Source: Torreya grandis
Lineage: Eukaryota > Streptophyta > Pinopsida > Cupressales > Taxaceae
Assembly (NCBI GenBank): GCA_037957365.1
Contig: JARHVA010000006.1
Location: 10,354,501 to 10,418,500, forward strand
Direction: 5' to 3'
Length of the DNA stretch: 64,000 bases
The position numbers were made by a program, and so were the translations under genes. Positions 12,462 through 24,750 of this stretch are shown piece after piece (the first letter of the stretch is position 1; every line of letters begins with the position of its first letter). The notes under the pieces are model-generated. The model made no database searches. It was not told the origin of the DNA and was given only the letters and a program-made list of their open reading frames with translations.

Positions 12462-12805
12462 TAACTAACTTGAAACTCAAACTTGCATGAGAATACACCC
12501 AGGATCTCTTATAGCCTTCATACTCCCATTGCATTCACAATATCCTTACATCGAAGTAACCATTAATCCCTCTTGCATCCATCTTAAATATTGAATCCAC
12601 CGTTGTTAAGCAATCCAATAATATTTGGAGAATCCATCTGAAGATCTCAAAGAGAAGACAAGAGAATCAAGGTGATGGTAAGAGTCTTCTTATAAGTTCT
12701 AATTGCTTCTATATTCTCTTCCTTTAATGTTTTTCTATATATTTTAAGTAAGTTACTATATATAGTATTTTTAATCCATAGCTCAAATTTTACAAGCATA
12801 CATTG
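12462..12805 (+). repeat. Right part of the old repeat (candidate 5' LTR of X) after element A
   Basis: It matches 40211-40557 colinearly: cttgcatgagaatacaccca, ccatcttaaat, aaggtgatggtaagagtctt, then atccatagctcaaatttta. The first five bases, taact, are the right target duplication of A. Homology with the other copy fades after gcataca. The following text ttgatgaccacgatgagaac could be a worn primer site, but I cannot assign a tRNA. Confidence 0.75.
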
Positions 12806-15800
12806 ATGACCACGATGAGAACCCTCCTTTAAATTAACCCTTGTGTGTGTGAGACATGCTAAATTGAACTTGAAGGTCAGGTTAAGAAGAGATTAGGATC
12901 CAAAATCTTAAAATTTTCATGTTCCAAACAAATTGTGATTTTGCACTGTAAATAACGATTTTACATTAGCGACTTTACAAGTCATAGTTGTGCTTTTGAC
13001 TAACTGCACAGACTTGACCGTTAGCTGTAAACCTATTTGGCAGTTTTGTGACCTCTTTCAAAATTGCTTCTTGATTGTTGCAATTTTGACGCAGGTGTTA
13101 CATTAAGGTTAACATCAAACATTTTGTTCTCTTTTTGTTTTTGTACTTCTAGGTGAACCTTGTTATCTTGTAGGGATAAAATAAAATTCTTGTAACTTTT
13201 AAAATAAGTAGGTTTTTAATACTAATCAAAATCACTTATCCTTACCTGTGATATTGATTCTCATCGATAATTTTTCTTCTGCTAATCATGATTTTGATAT
13301 AGACATCAATTTACTAACTAAAAATTGGTGATTTTGATCTCTATTAATTTTATTACTTCTGTCTAATTGTAATCTAGTTGCAAAAAGGAGAAAACTCTGC
13401 TTAGACAAAGTCATTGCCCCCAAAGATAACCCTTTTCACTATTATGTGCAATATCACTTATATATAGTAGTGATTTTGATTCCTAATTATGATTTTGATA
13501 ATTGCAAAAGTGATTTTGACACTAGTTAGATAATAAGTGTTAATAACCTAGTTTTGATCTTTAGTTATAGATATTCAGATTTCTATTAATAATTAGGTTT
13601 TATTTAGCATCATAAGTAGTATTTTTATTTTGTATATTCTTAAAATTTTAGCTCATGTAAAATCGCTCCTCAAAAGAAGTGATCTTGATTATCATAAGCA
13701 AATTTGAAGTTACACAAGCGGTTTTGTCAATAATTCACAAAGATGTGTTGTTCTTCATTTTTAATTGTCTAACAATAATTTACTATTTAGTCTTGAAAGT
13801 AGTTTGAATTTTAGTAATCATCAATCTTAGATAATTATAGCATTTTTTATAATTTGTATATATATTTTAATTTACCTAAGAGCATAATTGTTTGTCAAAA
13901 CTAGTGATATTGATTTCCAAAAGAAATTTTGAAATTTGATATGTGGTTTTGACTCAAATTTTTTTGATAATACCTATTTATTAATAACATCTAATATAAA
14001 CTTGTTTCCAATAATTCTGATAAAATTGTTTCAAATAATATCTCTTCGACATTTTGTTATACAAATTTTATTATATAGCCTATATATATTCTTTTTTTTC
14101 CTCAGATGCAAAGACGCGTCTTGAAAGTAGTGAACTTGATTTATAAAAGTGAATTTGCAAAATATTTTATGATTTTGACTTAATAAAGTTTTAAAATACA
14201 TTTAAACTAATAGCATCTAATATAGACTTAGACTATCTCTTTTAGCATTTTGTTATATAACACTTTATTTAGTAGACTGTTAAAAAGTTTATTATTTTTC
14301 TTACAAATTGCAAAATCATTTCTCAAGATCTACAGTTTTGATTAGTGGTAGCAATTTTGACTGACCACAAGTGATTTTGATTGTTAATCACATGGTTGTT
14401 ACTAGCTATCTATCTGCAAAATTGTAGATTGCTCAATTGTAGTATTAGCTTGATAATTATGGTTTTGCCTCTCTGGAATCAATTTTGAACATCTAACCTT
14501 GTGCCACTATACAAAAGTAGTTTTGCAAGAGCAAAAGATGTTTTTGACTTTTATTAGAGACTACTAATAGTTTTTATGTAGGGCACATAAGCCAAAGGTC
14601 TTGAATTAGGTTGCTAACTTATTTACTTGCAGGATCAATGCTTGGTTTAAAATTTATATTTTAAATTTGTTATATATCTCTTTGTTTGCTTGTGATTTTA
14701 TCTCACATAATTAAATAATTGGTTAAATAATTTTTTGTCTACCTATTTGTCACCCCAAAGTTTTCTTTTTATAGGGTGCAACATGACGTGGAATTCATCC
14801 CCATGCACTTGACTAGTCTTTAGGGGTTGGTGACATCAATTTCATCACCATGTATTTAACCATATTATGTGTTTTGACAGATTATAAAAATTAGGGACAA
14901 TTGTCATTAGGCCAAGCGATAAACCCCATACAGGTCTTTCATGGAGGGAAAGAGTTAACTATCTTACCCAAGCATTATATAGCACCCTGCACATATTTGG
15001 GCCCCATATACCTTGCATATATTAGGGACACCCCTATAAAACCTTATTTAAACCTAGCATATGGCCTTTCAACCATAACAGATGACTTGCTGCTAAGGCT
15101 AATATCAGCCCCCATAGTAACCATCAAGTGAAAATGAGTTATAAAGAGTTTGGGAGATTCCATAACGGATCACCAACCTATAGCCTCGCCCATAAAGCTG
15201 TTAAATGGTGCAATCATAAGGTTATATACCCATTAGTTTAATAAATATTAGGACTTTTGATTGGTGTGATTATGTGTGTATCGTGCTAGACCTATATTAT
15301 TTTTAAGCTAAGCCAACCTCCTCCCTTTCTTACAAAACACTTAGAAAACTCTTAGGATATATATTCATCTTAGGGTTTAACCTAAATCATTTTCATCTTC
15401 AACCCATCCTCCATAATCTTGAGTATTAGATTTATCTTGAAACTAATTTATAGTGGTCACGTATCCCCTCTTATAAGTCTTAAAAGTTCTTATTCGTCAC
15501 TTCGTCCATCCTACCTTGAATAAATATTACCAAAGTCTAAAACTCCGTTGGATTTCATCTAGCATAATATCATCTTATCATCTTGCATATTCATAACTAG
15601 CCTCTATCCAATCATTATTGTGCTAGTGTGAATAAAGGCATATAGTTATCTCATCATCTAGTCTCCTTGCTAGGTTAAATCTTCAAGAGTTGTGAATTTT
15701 GTAATACTTGACCATCATAGTCCTTAACCTAAAAATCCAAATCTTATCACATCCATTTCAAACACCTCGACCATTCTAGTCTAAAACTCAAGATAATTTT

Positions 15801-15820
15801 TTTGCTCAAAACCACATATT
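12806..15820. other. Non-coding leader region, very AT-rich, rich in gattttga words
   Basis: No gene is recognisable. Between about 13190 and 14520 the words tgattttga and gattttgat recur more than ten times with irregular spacing, a degenerate low-complexity pattern similar in flavour to the 30-bp repeat at 38.36-38.55 kb. If X is one element, this is its long untranslated leader. A weak primer-site-like text (aaaactccgttgg, near 15540) would instead place the start of the gag-pol element here; I cannot choose from sequence alone. Confidence 0.4.
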
Positions 15821-15824
15821 CTTT

Positions 15825-17610
15825 TTGTCTCATATCAAAACAACACCTAATCATCTTTATATCATCCCATTATCCACCATGCTAATCAAGACACATGCCC
15901 AAGTCCTAAGGTTGGGACAAAGATCAAACCAGGAAGATGATGTCCTGAGGACACTAAGTGAACAAAACATGGATAATAAAGAAACTCATAGCGACATTTA
16001 TACTCCTAGAGGAGATGTATAACTTAATAATGATGAATTTAAAACCCAATTTGACCAGTATATATATGAAAACCATGATCAAATCCTATCCCAAGTTATT
16101 ACAATGGGAGGAAATTTGTCCCCTGCATTTAACCCTAATCTCTTACAACATCTCATCCAACCACCATCTAGACCCAATAATCCTCCTTGCCCACATGACA
16201 CAAACCAAGAAGAGGGGAACCCTGAGCTTGTAGATCACAAACAAGAAATAGATGATGAAGAAGAAGCCCCTTAAAATAATTACATTGAGGCTGAAAGAAG
16301 GAGATCCACCTTGGAGGATCACCTAGACCAGCTTACCCAACAAATTAATTTGCTAGCATCCCAAATCCATTTTGAAACCCGAAGACTCTCATCACCTAGG
16401 AAAATAATTAGAAATACCAACGTTGACCCATTAAAACTAAAATTAGTCCAACTCATAATTCCAATCCCTTAATGTATCCCTCCTTTACCCAAGAGTGGAA
16501 GATGATGAAGGAAACTCTTCAGCAGATGGACCATTGCACTCAAGCAATGAAATATAGGTATGAAGACTTTTTCACATCCCCATTAGACATGAGTATTTTA
16601 TAGATACCCTTCTAGGCTCATTTTGAAGTTCTAAAATTAGATAAATATAAGGGGAGAGGGGATCGTCATGATCATGTTCAATAATTCTATGTAGCATGCC
16701 ATTAAGTCACATACAATGATGCCTACCTACTCTGAATAAGTCACATACAATGATGCCTACCTACTCTGAATCTTTCCTAAAAGTCTCATAGGACCTGTTC
16801 TTGAATGGTTTATGCATTTACCTAAGGGGTCCATTACTACTTTTGAGTAACTAACAAAAAAAATTGTGAGACATTTCTCTTTCAATATTAGACATCACAT
16901 TTCTATAATTGATCTCTATAACACCAAATAAAGGAATGGAGAGAGTCTCATATCATTTTTACAATGATGGAGGAGCCTAGATAGTCTCTTTCTGATGTAT
17001 TATCCATTAAAAAAATTTGGCTAAGATCTTTATTGATAATCTAAATGCAGAATTGAAGTGTCAATTGAAATTACAATGTGCCAAATCATTTGATGAGAAT
17101 ATAAAAAAGGGTATCTAGATATAAAAAGCACTTATTTAGAGGGGTACTATCAAGTTATATACCTGGAATGAAAAAGTCAAAATCAAGATAATGCCTTTTT
17201 AGGTAAACCAAAGGTCTTCAATAAAAAAAAGAATGTAGTTAGGGACAATGTTACTAATTCAAAACATGTACAGACAATATAAAAATCTTCCCCCACTACT
17301 AAAAATCAAAATATATCTAGCATTATTGTGCCAAAAAGAAAACCAAGGCCTAGAATATGGAAACATCATCTTACTGGTCTTAACGTGCCCATTGAAATAG
17401 TCCTTAAAAAGGTTAATTGTTGCCAATATGATAACTCCAACCCTTTGATGATAATAAGCCATGCCTTGATTGGTACTAGGAAAATGAGGTCTATCATTAC
17501 CAACAGATCAAAGGGCACGATACTAAAAAATACATGCAATCAAGACATTTCATCCAAGACTTGATAGAAAAAGGGGAGATATTAGTTGAAGGCAAAATTC
17601 AAACAAGCCA
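15825..17610 (+). pseudogene. Element X gag (relic)
   Basis: The gag relic of a Tat-type gypsy element is spread over all three plus frames. Readable pieces are an acidic N-terminal part (DEFKTQFDQYIYENHDQ near 16030), a capsid core (YKGRGDRHDH, then VLEWFMHLPKGSIT near 16800 and HFSFNIRHHISIIDLYNTK near 16880) and NAELKCQLKLQCAKSFDENI near 17050. A nucleocapsid-like segment near 17480-17600 reads KGHDTKKY.Q.RHFIQDLIEKGEI with frame changes. Many stops and a 34-bp tandem duplication at 16704 destroy the frame. Relation to Tat gag is from these conserved words. Confidence 0.85.
16704..16771 (+). repeat. Perfect 34-bp tandem duplication inside gag relic
   Basis: The unit from 16704 to 16737 (aagtcacatacaatgatgcc and 14 further bases) is repeated without a change at 16738-16771. 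Its length is not a multiple of three, so it shifts the frame. The surrounding relic is heavily mutated, while the two units are identical, so the duplication is much younger than the decay. Confidence 0.97.
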
Positions 17611-17689
17611 ATCCAAAAATTAGTAATTGGGGATGCATTAGGACCCTCTACCAAAACATGACCAAAAAATAAGAAACCACTAAGCAATC

Positions 17690-18786
17690 AGGGTCAAGCC
17701 TCTAGCTCCAACAAAATTGATTACCATTCCATTCCATATCACTATATTAACACCATCAAAATCAAAGGTCCCCAAGAGCCCACAAATCTGCCATCCCCAA
17801 TCCTTAAAATTAATAAGGCCACTTTTGATTATATAGTTACCATAAGATGTGGCAAAATACTAGTTCCTGGAGTACCTCCAAAAGATCCACTCGCTTCTTC
17901 ATCTCAAAAAATCACCCTCCCTAAGAAAGATTCAAATTCTTTCGATAAGACATATGATATTATTCAATAGCTCGAGAAGACCCCAACACAAATTTCTCTC
18001 ATGGATATTCTCAAAACTCCTTCCATACATCGGGAGATATTAAATCAAGTATTGCATGAATTGAAAGTTCCTAGGGATATTAACACAAATCAAATTCAAG
18101 CCTTGGTAGGTGACTTATCTCCATCATAGCAGATCACCTTTAGTGCCCAAGACATGCCACCAATAAGCCCTTATCACAATCATCCCTTATTGATTGAAAT
18201 ATCCATTGCAAACCATAAAATCCTGTAGGTTCTTATAGGTGGAAGATATGCCCTAAATTTGGGCAATATTGAGTTTCTCGAGAAGTTGGGATATTCAAAA
18301 TCTTCACTAGGGCCTACTTTGATAATGATAAAGGCTTATGATGATAATGAAAGGCCATTCACTGGAACAATATATCTTACCATAACTGTGGGGCATATAG
18401 TTTACCAAACACTAATATATGTAGTAGATGTAGATCTCCTTTATAACATGATTTTGGGATGCCCTTAGGTTCATGAGATGAGAATAATACCTTCCACGCT
18501 TCATCAATATCTCAAATTCCCACATTCAAGCAAGGAGATCACCATCCCAGGTGAAATTAAACATTTTCATAGCTATCAAATGGAACAATCAAATCATGGT
18601 CTCTATTGTCCAAGTACCCAAACCTTGTCTTATAATCCAAAAGCTATGAAATATGTACACCCTGATAGTATATCACCCTCCTCATCCAAATCACCAGAAA
18701 CCACTTGTCTAAAAATTATCTCCAAGGGGTGTGGGGAGTATGAGTATAAAACTCTATGTAGGAGACCTTCCACTATCCCCACGTAG
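17690..18786 (+). pseudogene. Element X protease region (relic)
   Basis: The segment before the protease has the Tat-typical words TPTQISLMDILKTPSIH (near 17975) and LKVPRDINTNQIQALVGDL. The protease itself lies at about 18160-18560: VLIGGRYALNLGN, where functional proteins have VLIDGG, so the catalytic Asp is gone; then GYSKSSLGPTLIMIKAYDD, GTIYLTITVG, LLYNMILGCP and IIPSTLHQYLKFPH. A downstream tail to 18786 is open but not recognisable. Stops occur at 18232 and 18469. Confidence 0.85.
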
Positions 18787-20560
18787 TTAGGGGTCCCCAA
18801 CTATTAGGAAAGATAAACCTATTGTATAGCAATTCAGGTCAACTACCTTCAATAATGCAAGAATGCTATTAGAAGAATGTTTTCAGGAGCTTGATGATTT
18901 ATGGATTATTCATGAAGATGTGGCCCTAAATTTTCAAAAGAAAAATATGCCCAACTAAAGAAAATGCTTCCAAATATGAACTATAAGGGTAGAGGACTAT
19001 GATGAGAGGAACAAGGAAGGCTGGAACCTATTGGTATTCAGGGACATTCAAGATGAATTGGCATAGGGTACAAATCACTAGGCATTGACCTCAACTCTAT
19101 CACCACAGACTCTTCTTCGATTCTTGAAGAGTCTACTTCTGACAAAGAAGTCAAGACATGCTCTGTTTATAGCCTCTACAAAGATTTAGCTACCATGGTC
19201 CTATTCTTTGACACCACCATTTCTACTATCAATATCACCCTCCACTACCCTAAACTAATAAACTAGGATTAGAAGAAAGAGCCATCATTTGATGTTTTTC
19301 AAAATGATGAAGCTATTAATGAATACCTAGGAGGTCATAGTTTTATGCTATAAGGAGATCGTAAAAATGGATTCACTATTAGTTTACATGATTATGCCTA
19401 TTTTGGAAAGCAACATGAATCATTAAATCAAGTAGCAGAAGAATCATACGATGAAGTTGATCCCTTTCCAGATATAGAAGAAATCCAGTTGAGCCCTGAT
19501 GATCAATAGTTAGGTGTAGAATTCCTAGCTGAGTTTGCTTTAGGAGAAGATCTACCACCACCCTAACATATATTCAAGATCATTCACCTTCTTTAATTGA
19601 GGAGGTCGCATAAGTTAATATTGGAACTAAATAAAATACTAGAATAATCAAATTGGTGGCAATCCTTACCTTTGAAGAACAACAAATTCTTATAGAGCTT
19701 CTCAAAGAGTTTATAGACATATTCACATGGAGTTACTTCGACATGCCTAGATTAGATCCCAGTTTGGTGTTACATCACCTAATAGTGCATCTAAATGCAA
19801 AACCAATAAAAAACCTCTGTAAAAGATACACCCCAAAGTAACAATATTCGTCAAGGAAGAATTACAAAAATTCTTGGAAGCAAGATTCATTTGACCGATT
19901 GATTATTTCAAATGGATCTTTAATATCATCCATATCACAAAACCACAAGGATAGATATGTATTTGTAATGAATTTAGAGATATAAATAAGGCATGCCCAA
20001 AAGATGACTTTCTTTTACCAAATATTGACATGATCATGGACTCCATGGTAGGATACAAAATGTTCTCCCTCATGGATGGCTTTTTTGGATATAATCAAGT
20101 TAAAATTGCTTCAAAAGATCGACATAAAACTACATTCATTACTCCATGGGGCACTTTATGTTACCAAGTGATGGCCTTTGGACTAAAAAACACAGGAGCA
20201 ACCTACTAGAGGGCCATGATAGTCATTTTCCATGACATGATGCATTATATTGTAGAAGACTACGTGGATGACATCTTAGCAAAGTCTAAGATAAGAGCAT
20301 AACATCCATCAGTCCTCAGATGAATCTTTGAGAGGCTCAAAGAGTATAAAGTTTAATTTAACCCTAAGAAATGTGTGTTCAAGGTCACTTCAGGCAAAAT
20401 TTTGGGGTTTATAGTATTTTGACGAGGCATTGAGGTATATCTTGCTAAGGTAAAAGCCATTATTAAAATGTCTCCACCTAAAAACTTGAAGCGGATATGA
20501 AGCCTTCAAGGAAATTTACAAGCCATTCATTGATTCATTTCTCAATTAACAGATAAATTC
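18787..20560 (+). pseudogene. Element X linker and reverse transcriptase (relic)
   Basis: The linker (to about 19650) is an acidic, low-conservation stretch typical of the PRT-RT spacer of Tat polyproteins, broken by stops. The RT starts near 19665 with FEEQQILIELLKEFIDIFTW and DMPRLDPSLVLHHL. The palm reads CNEFRDINKACPKDDF, SLMDGFFGYNQVKIASKD, AFGLKNTGATY and the active site VEDYVDDILAKSK near 20260. Frame changes and stops (for example before the AMIVIFHDMM text) make it non-functional. The RT order relative to RNase H differs from elements A and B. Confidence 0.9.
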
Positions 20561-21545
20561 CTTCCATTTACTCATCTATTAAATAAAGGAACTCATTTTG
20601 ACTGGAATCTAGAATGTCAAAAGGTGTTTGACAACTTGAAGCAGTATCTATTAAAGCCTCCAGTGCTCTCACCACCAATATTAGGAAGGCCATTGCTTTT
20701 GTAATAACTACTATGCCGTGTGCTATAGGATCGATTTTAGCTCAACACAATGAGAAAGGAAAGGAATGAGCTATATATTAAATGATCATAAAAGTTATCT
20801 CATACGAGCTCAATTATACCACTATAGATAAAACATTCTTGGCCATGGTCTTTGTTTCACAAAAACTCATGTTGAATAACCAAGTCAAGTTAATTGTAAA
20901 ACTTTATCCATTTAAATACATGTTATCTAATTCTGCCCTAATAGGAAGAATGACAAAATGGATTATGTTGTTAAGTGAATTTGATATCGAGTATGTGAAT
21001 CAAAATGCCATCAAGGGGTTGATTATTATAGATCAACTAGTAGTAACACCCGTAGCAGACACAAAATCATTAACAATAGCCTTCCCTGATGAATCCATAT
21101 TAACCACTGAATAATCATCAGGATAGAAATTATTTTTTGATGGGTCATTTACTACACATGGTTCAAGAACAAAAATCTTTTTTGTAACACCACAAGGAGA
21201 CCTAATTCGTAAAGCTTTTCCAATATCTTTATCATGCACTAATAACATCATTGAGTATGAGGCATTAATTTCTAGATTGCAACTTGCCATCCAAATGGAA
21301 TATTCAACATCTTAATGTCCTAGGGGATTCTCAATTGATTATCAAACATTTCAATGAAGAGTTCCAAACTAAAGATGAGAAGTTACTTCCATACAAGCAA
21401 ATGGTCGATCGATTAAAGCAAACCTTTCATTTTATAAATTTTGAGCAAGTACCAAGAGGAAGTAACAAAGTTGTAGATGTAATGGTCACTATCGGGTCTC
21501 TAATAGATCTCCCAAAAGACATCCTTGAAGGCAATTTTCTAGTTT
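20561..21545 (+). pseudogene. Element X RNase H pair: connecting RNase H then archaeal-type RNase H (relic)
   Basis: The first domain (about 20690-21090) shows AIGSILAQHNEKGKE, VISYELNYTTIDKTFLAMVF and IGRMTKWIMLLSEFDIEYVN, a gypsy RNase H/connection. The second (about 21125-21545) is archaeal-type: FFDGSFTTHGS, TNNIIEYEALISRLQLAI, then, after a frame change, LNVLGDSQLIIKHF and FEQVPRGSNKVVDVM. The order RT, RNase H, archaeal-type RNase H, integrase is the usual Tat/Ogre arrangement, in contrast to A and B. Stop codons at several points show it is dead. Confidence 0.85.
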
Positions 21546-21729
21546 AATAATTATTATTACCTGCATATCAAGCTTCAGCTCATTATCAAATCTATGTAAT
21601 CCCTAATCCTAGTTAACCATGGTACCATGACATCTATACCTAACTCCAAGATATTACCCTTCCACCATATCTCAATCATCATCAACACACATCTTGTTAC
21701 ACCATTATCTGCAACATGGTCTATCAACA

Positions 21730-22860
21730 AGGTTATGACGGGACCTTGTTAAGATACTTGAACTTAGAAGAGGCCTTTCTTACAATAAACGAGGTTTATG
21801 ATGGGTATTTATGGAGGTCATGTCAGTAGAATGAACCTAGCCAAGAAGTTACTCTGGACTAGATATTATTAGCCAACCATGGATCATGACACTTGTTATT
21901 ATGTGCACAAGTGTGTAACCTGTCAGAAACACAAGAATCTCATAGATGCCCTAGTTCAAGAGTTGCAACCTATTATGATCCCAATGCCTTTTTTAGTATG
22001 GGGATTAGATCCCATTGGGAAAATTAATCCCACTTCATTAGATGGGCACAAGTTCATTATTATAGCCATAGAGTTTTTTACTAAATGGGTGGAAGCTATG
22101 TTGCTCATATACACCATAAGCCTACAAATATCTAAATTCACTTTGAATCAAATCGTTTGTTGTTTCAATCCTATCCAAAATAATACTAAATAATGGAAAA
22201 TCATTAAAAATTAAGAAGTGGAAGACCTATGCAATAAATTTCATATTGAGCAGTATTTCTCCACACCCTATTACCCTTAGGGCAATGGACAAGTAGAAGC
22301 AACAAATAAAAAAATTATAAAAATGCACAAAAAGATTGTTAATGATGTTGGAAAGAACTAGCATCTATAATTATATCCTATATTTTGGTCATATAGAACC
22401 AATGTTTGAATGCCTACTAGGGCCACTCCATACTCTCTGGTATATGGAATGGAGGCCATCTTCCCAGTCGAAGTTGGACTACCCTCATTACGTATATCCT
22501 TGAGGGGCATGATAATAAATAATAAGTATAAAACTGAGTGGCTATAAGAAATAGAGTTATTGGAGGAAAAGCATAAAAGTGCTCTTGATCACCTCAGGGT
22601 ATATCAAAATAAGCTCAAAGCCTAATATCTAAGAAAATGTAGTCCTGAGAGTTTGAAATTGGTGACTTGGTCCATAAGGAAAATTAGAAAAACACCAATG
22701 TTGAATGTGAAAAGAAGAGAAAATTTGAAACAAATTGGCTCGATCCTTATGTTATTATTGCCAAATCTGGATCAAGGGCATATAAATTGGCCACTTAGAT
22801 GGTGATAAACTTGATGAGCCAATGAATATTATGCATCTCAAATGATTTTATACCTAGAGG
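21730..22860 (+). pseudogene. Element X integrase (relic)
   Basis: The zinc-binding part ends HKCVTCQKHK near 21920. The catalytic core has GLDPIGKI (first Asp kept) and IIIAIEFFTKWVEAM. The second acidic motif (TDN in functional relatives) is destroyed near 22185, and the third reads GNGQVEATNKKI after a stop. Downstream text MPTRATPYSLVYGMEAIFPV and VGLPSLRISLRGMI is typical of the Tat integrase C-terminal part. The polyprotein ends near 22855 (MNIMHLK, then an FYT-like end). Confidence 0.88.
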
Positions 22861-24600
22861 GATTGAAATATTTTATCCTCTGTCTATAAGAGCCCATACT
22901 TGGAGGCACTCCAATTTGTCATTATTTCACTTCCTGTATTTCCTCACATCCCATCTTGTATGCTCACCTCCCGTATGACCCTGATCCCAATGGTGGGTGT
23001 AAGATATATGCTTTGAAAATAAGGAGTTATGAGATTCAAAAATGGGGAATAGACATGCTAAAAATGAGAAGGGGTAATTGTTGAAGAGTCATCTGAAATG
23101 TCTAATCCACTCCAAAATCAATATTTCCTTCTGATATCCCAATCCAAATAAAAATCAATTCTCCTAGATGACTCTTATTCCTATCAACCTCAATGCTATC
23201 TTTACGTATCCCCATTCATTACCTAAGTATACATCCACCTGCACCTTACTAATTTCATCATTAAAGAAGGGTCTTTAATTATTTCTCCTCTAGGATCTAT
23301 AATACATTTTGTAAAATTTTAAATAGAATCCTTAATTGTTTAATCTACTTCCTAAGAATATAATTATATTTGGTTTGATCCTATCTCAATTTTCTCAAAA
23401 TTATTATTCCCTATTATCCCTGGCAATATTTTAGGTCATTTTGTAAATAGTCCATTTTGCCAAACAAAATCTTACCCTATATTGATTGGTCTTGTATAGA
23501 TCTATTTAACAAAAAATCTTAAACATATTTTTGTCACTTTTCTTGTAGATATTAGTCAAATATTATATTATTAGGTTAAATTGTAATTAGGTCGCAAAAC
23601 ATTTTTTCCTGGGGTAAAATTTGTAAATATTTTTACAGAATCCTTTTAAGTTATGTTTTTGTAAATAAACCCTGCTTAGTCTTTTATCCACATATAAATC
23701 TTTTTATTAAGTTGTCTTGTCAATATTCATGTCATATAAATAGTTATATCAATATTTTATGTTAATTTGTTATTTGTCCTTTAAAATCCTTTTTCGTCAT
23801 TATTAGATAAGTATGTAAATACTTGTTGTGATAAAATTGTATTTTTAAGTATAGTCTTTTATAAATATTTGGTTTTTTGTTTTCTTCATTCTTTGGAATG
23901 AAGATGGCAATAAATGACTACCCATTATGAATTGGGAATGTCACTCATGAAGTTACCCTCTTAAAGCCCCATGCACTCTAAGTCAATGTGACCTTGACTG
24001 TATAAATGTTGTAGGTACATTTTTAATTAAGTTTAATAGTAAAACTAGATTGTTGACATTTCTGTGGCTTCAAGACATCCTAAAACCTGTATCCCCTAAT
24101 CATTAAACCATCCCATCTAACCTCCTTAACCTACTAATTGAGCCATCCACAATCTTGGTGCAAGAGGATTTACCCACTCATGAAACATGTAATTATATTC
24201 ACTAACAGACTACCTATCTAAAATCTTAGCACATGTCACAAGTTATAACACATTGAATTTCATTATAATGTCTCATTATATCCCTTAATACAACATAAAA
24301 TTAAATCATAACATCACATCATCTATCCAAATCCAAGTCATCCATATTGTTATCATCACATCATCATATACATCAAATTAAAGAACATCCATAAAGCATA
24401 TAATCATAAATCATTTCCATACATGTAAGTGAAACATAATTATTATTACATCCATAATACATCAAATATAAACATCTACTCATCTCATGCATCTAATATC
24501 TGATATAACAAACACATCACAATCACATTAATAAAATACATGCACATGTAATATAACATAATAAATCCCATCGTAATCACATAAATGTTCATGAGTCTTG
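22861..24600. other. Non-coding tail after element X integrase
   Basis: No coding domain is visible. A purine-rich run, aaaaatgagaaggggtaa (23060-23077), followed by ttgttgaagagtc could be the start of a 3' LTR if the gag-pol element ended here, but I find no matching 5' LTR upstream of 15.8 kb. The rest is AT-rich without gene-like features, and becomes rich in cat/atc words from 24.2 kb. Confidence 0.4.
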
Positions 24601-24602
24601 TC

Positions 24603-24686
<84 letters not shown>

Positions 24687-24699
24687 GTATATATATAAT
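24603..24699. repeat. Microsatellite: poly-A, (AT)n, then (TATG)n
   Basis: A run of 28 A (24603-24630) passes into about 22 AT units and then three to four TATG units. Short open frames predicted over it are artefacts of the repeat. It lies 50 bp from the insertion point of element B. Confidence 0.97.
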
Positions 24700-24750
24700 A
24701 TGAGCCTCAAGGGCATCCATGTGTTAATAATGAAATATACATGTCCAATA

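Noticed and set aside
23060..23100. A 3' LTR start for the X gag-pol at the purine run before ttgttgaagagtc
   Set aside because: It looks plausible, but I could not find a matching 5' LTR upstream of gag. Kept only as an alternative.
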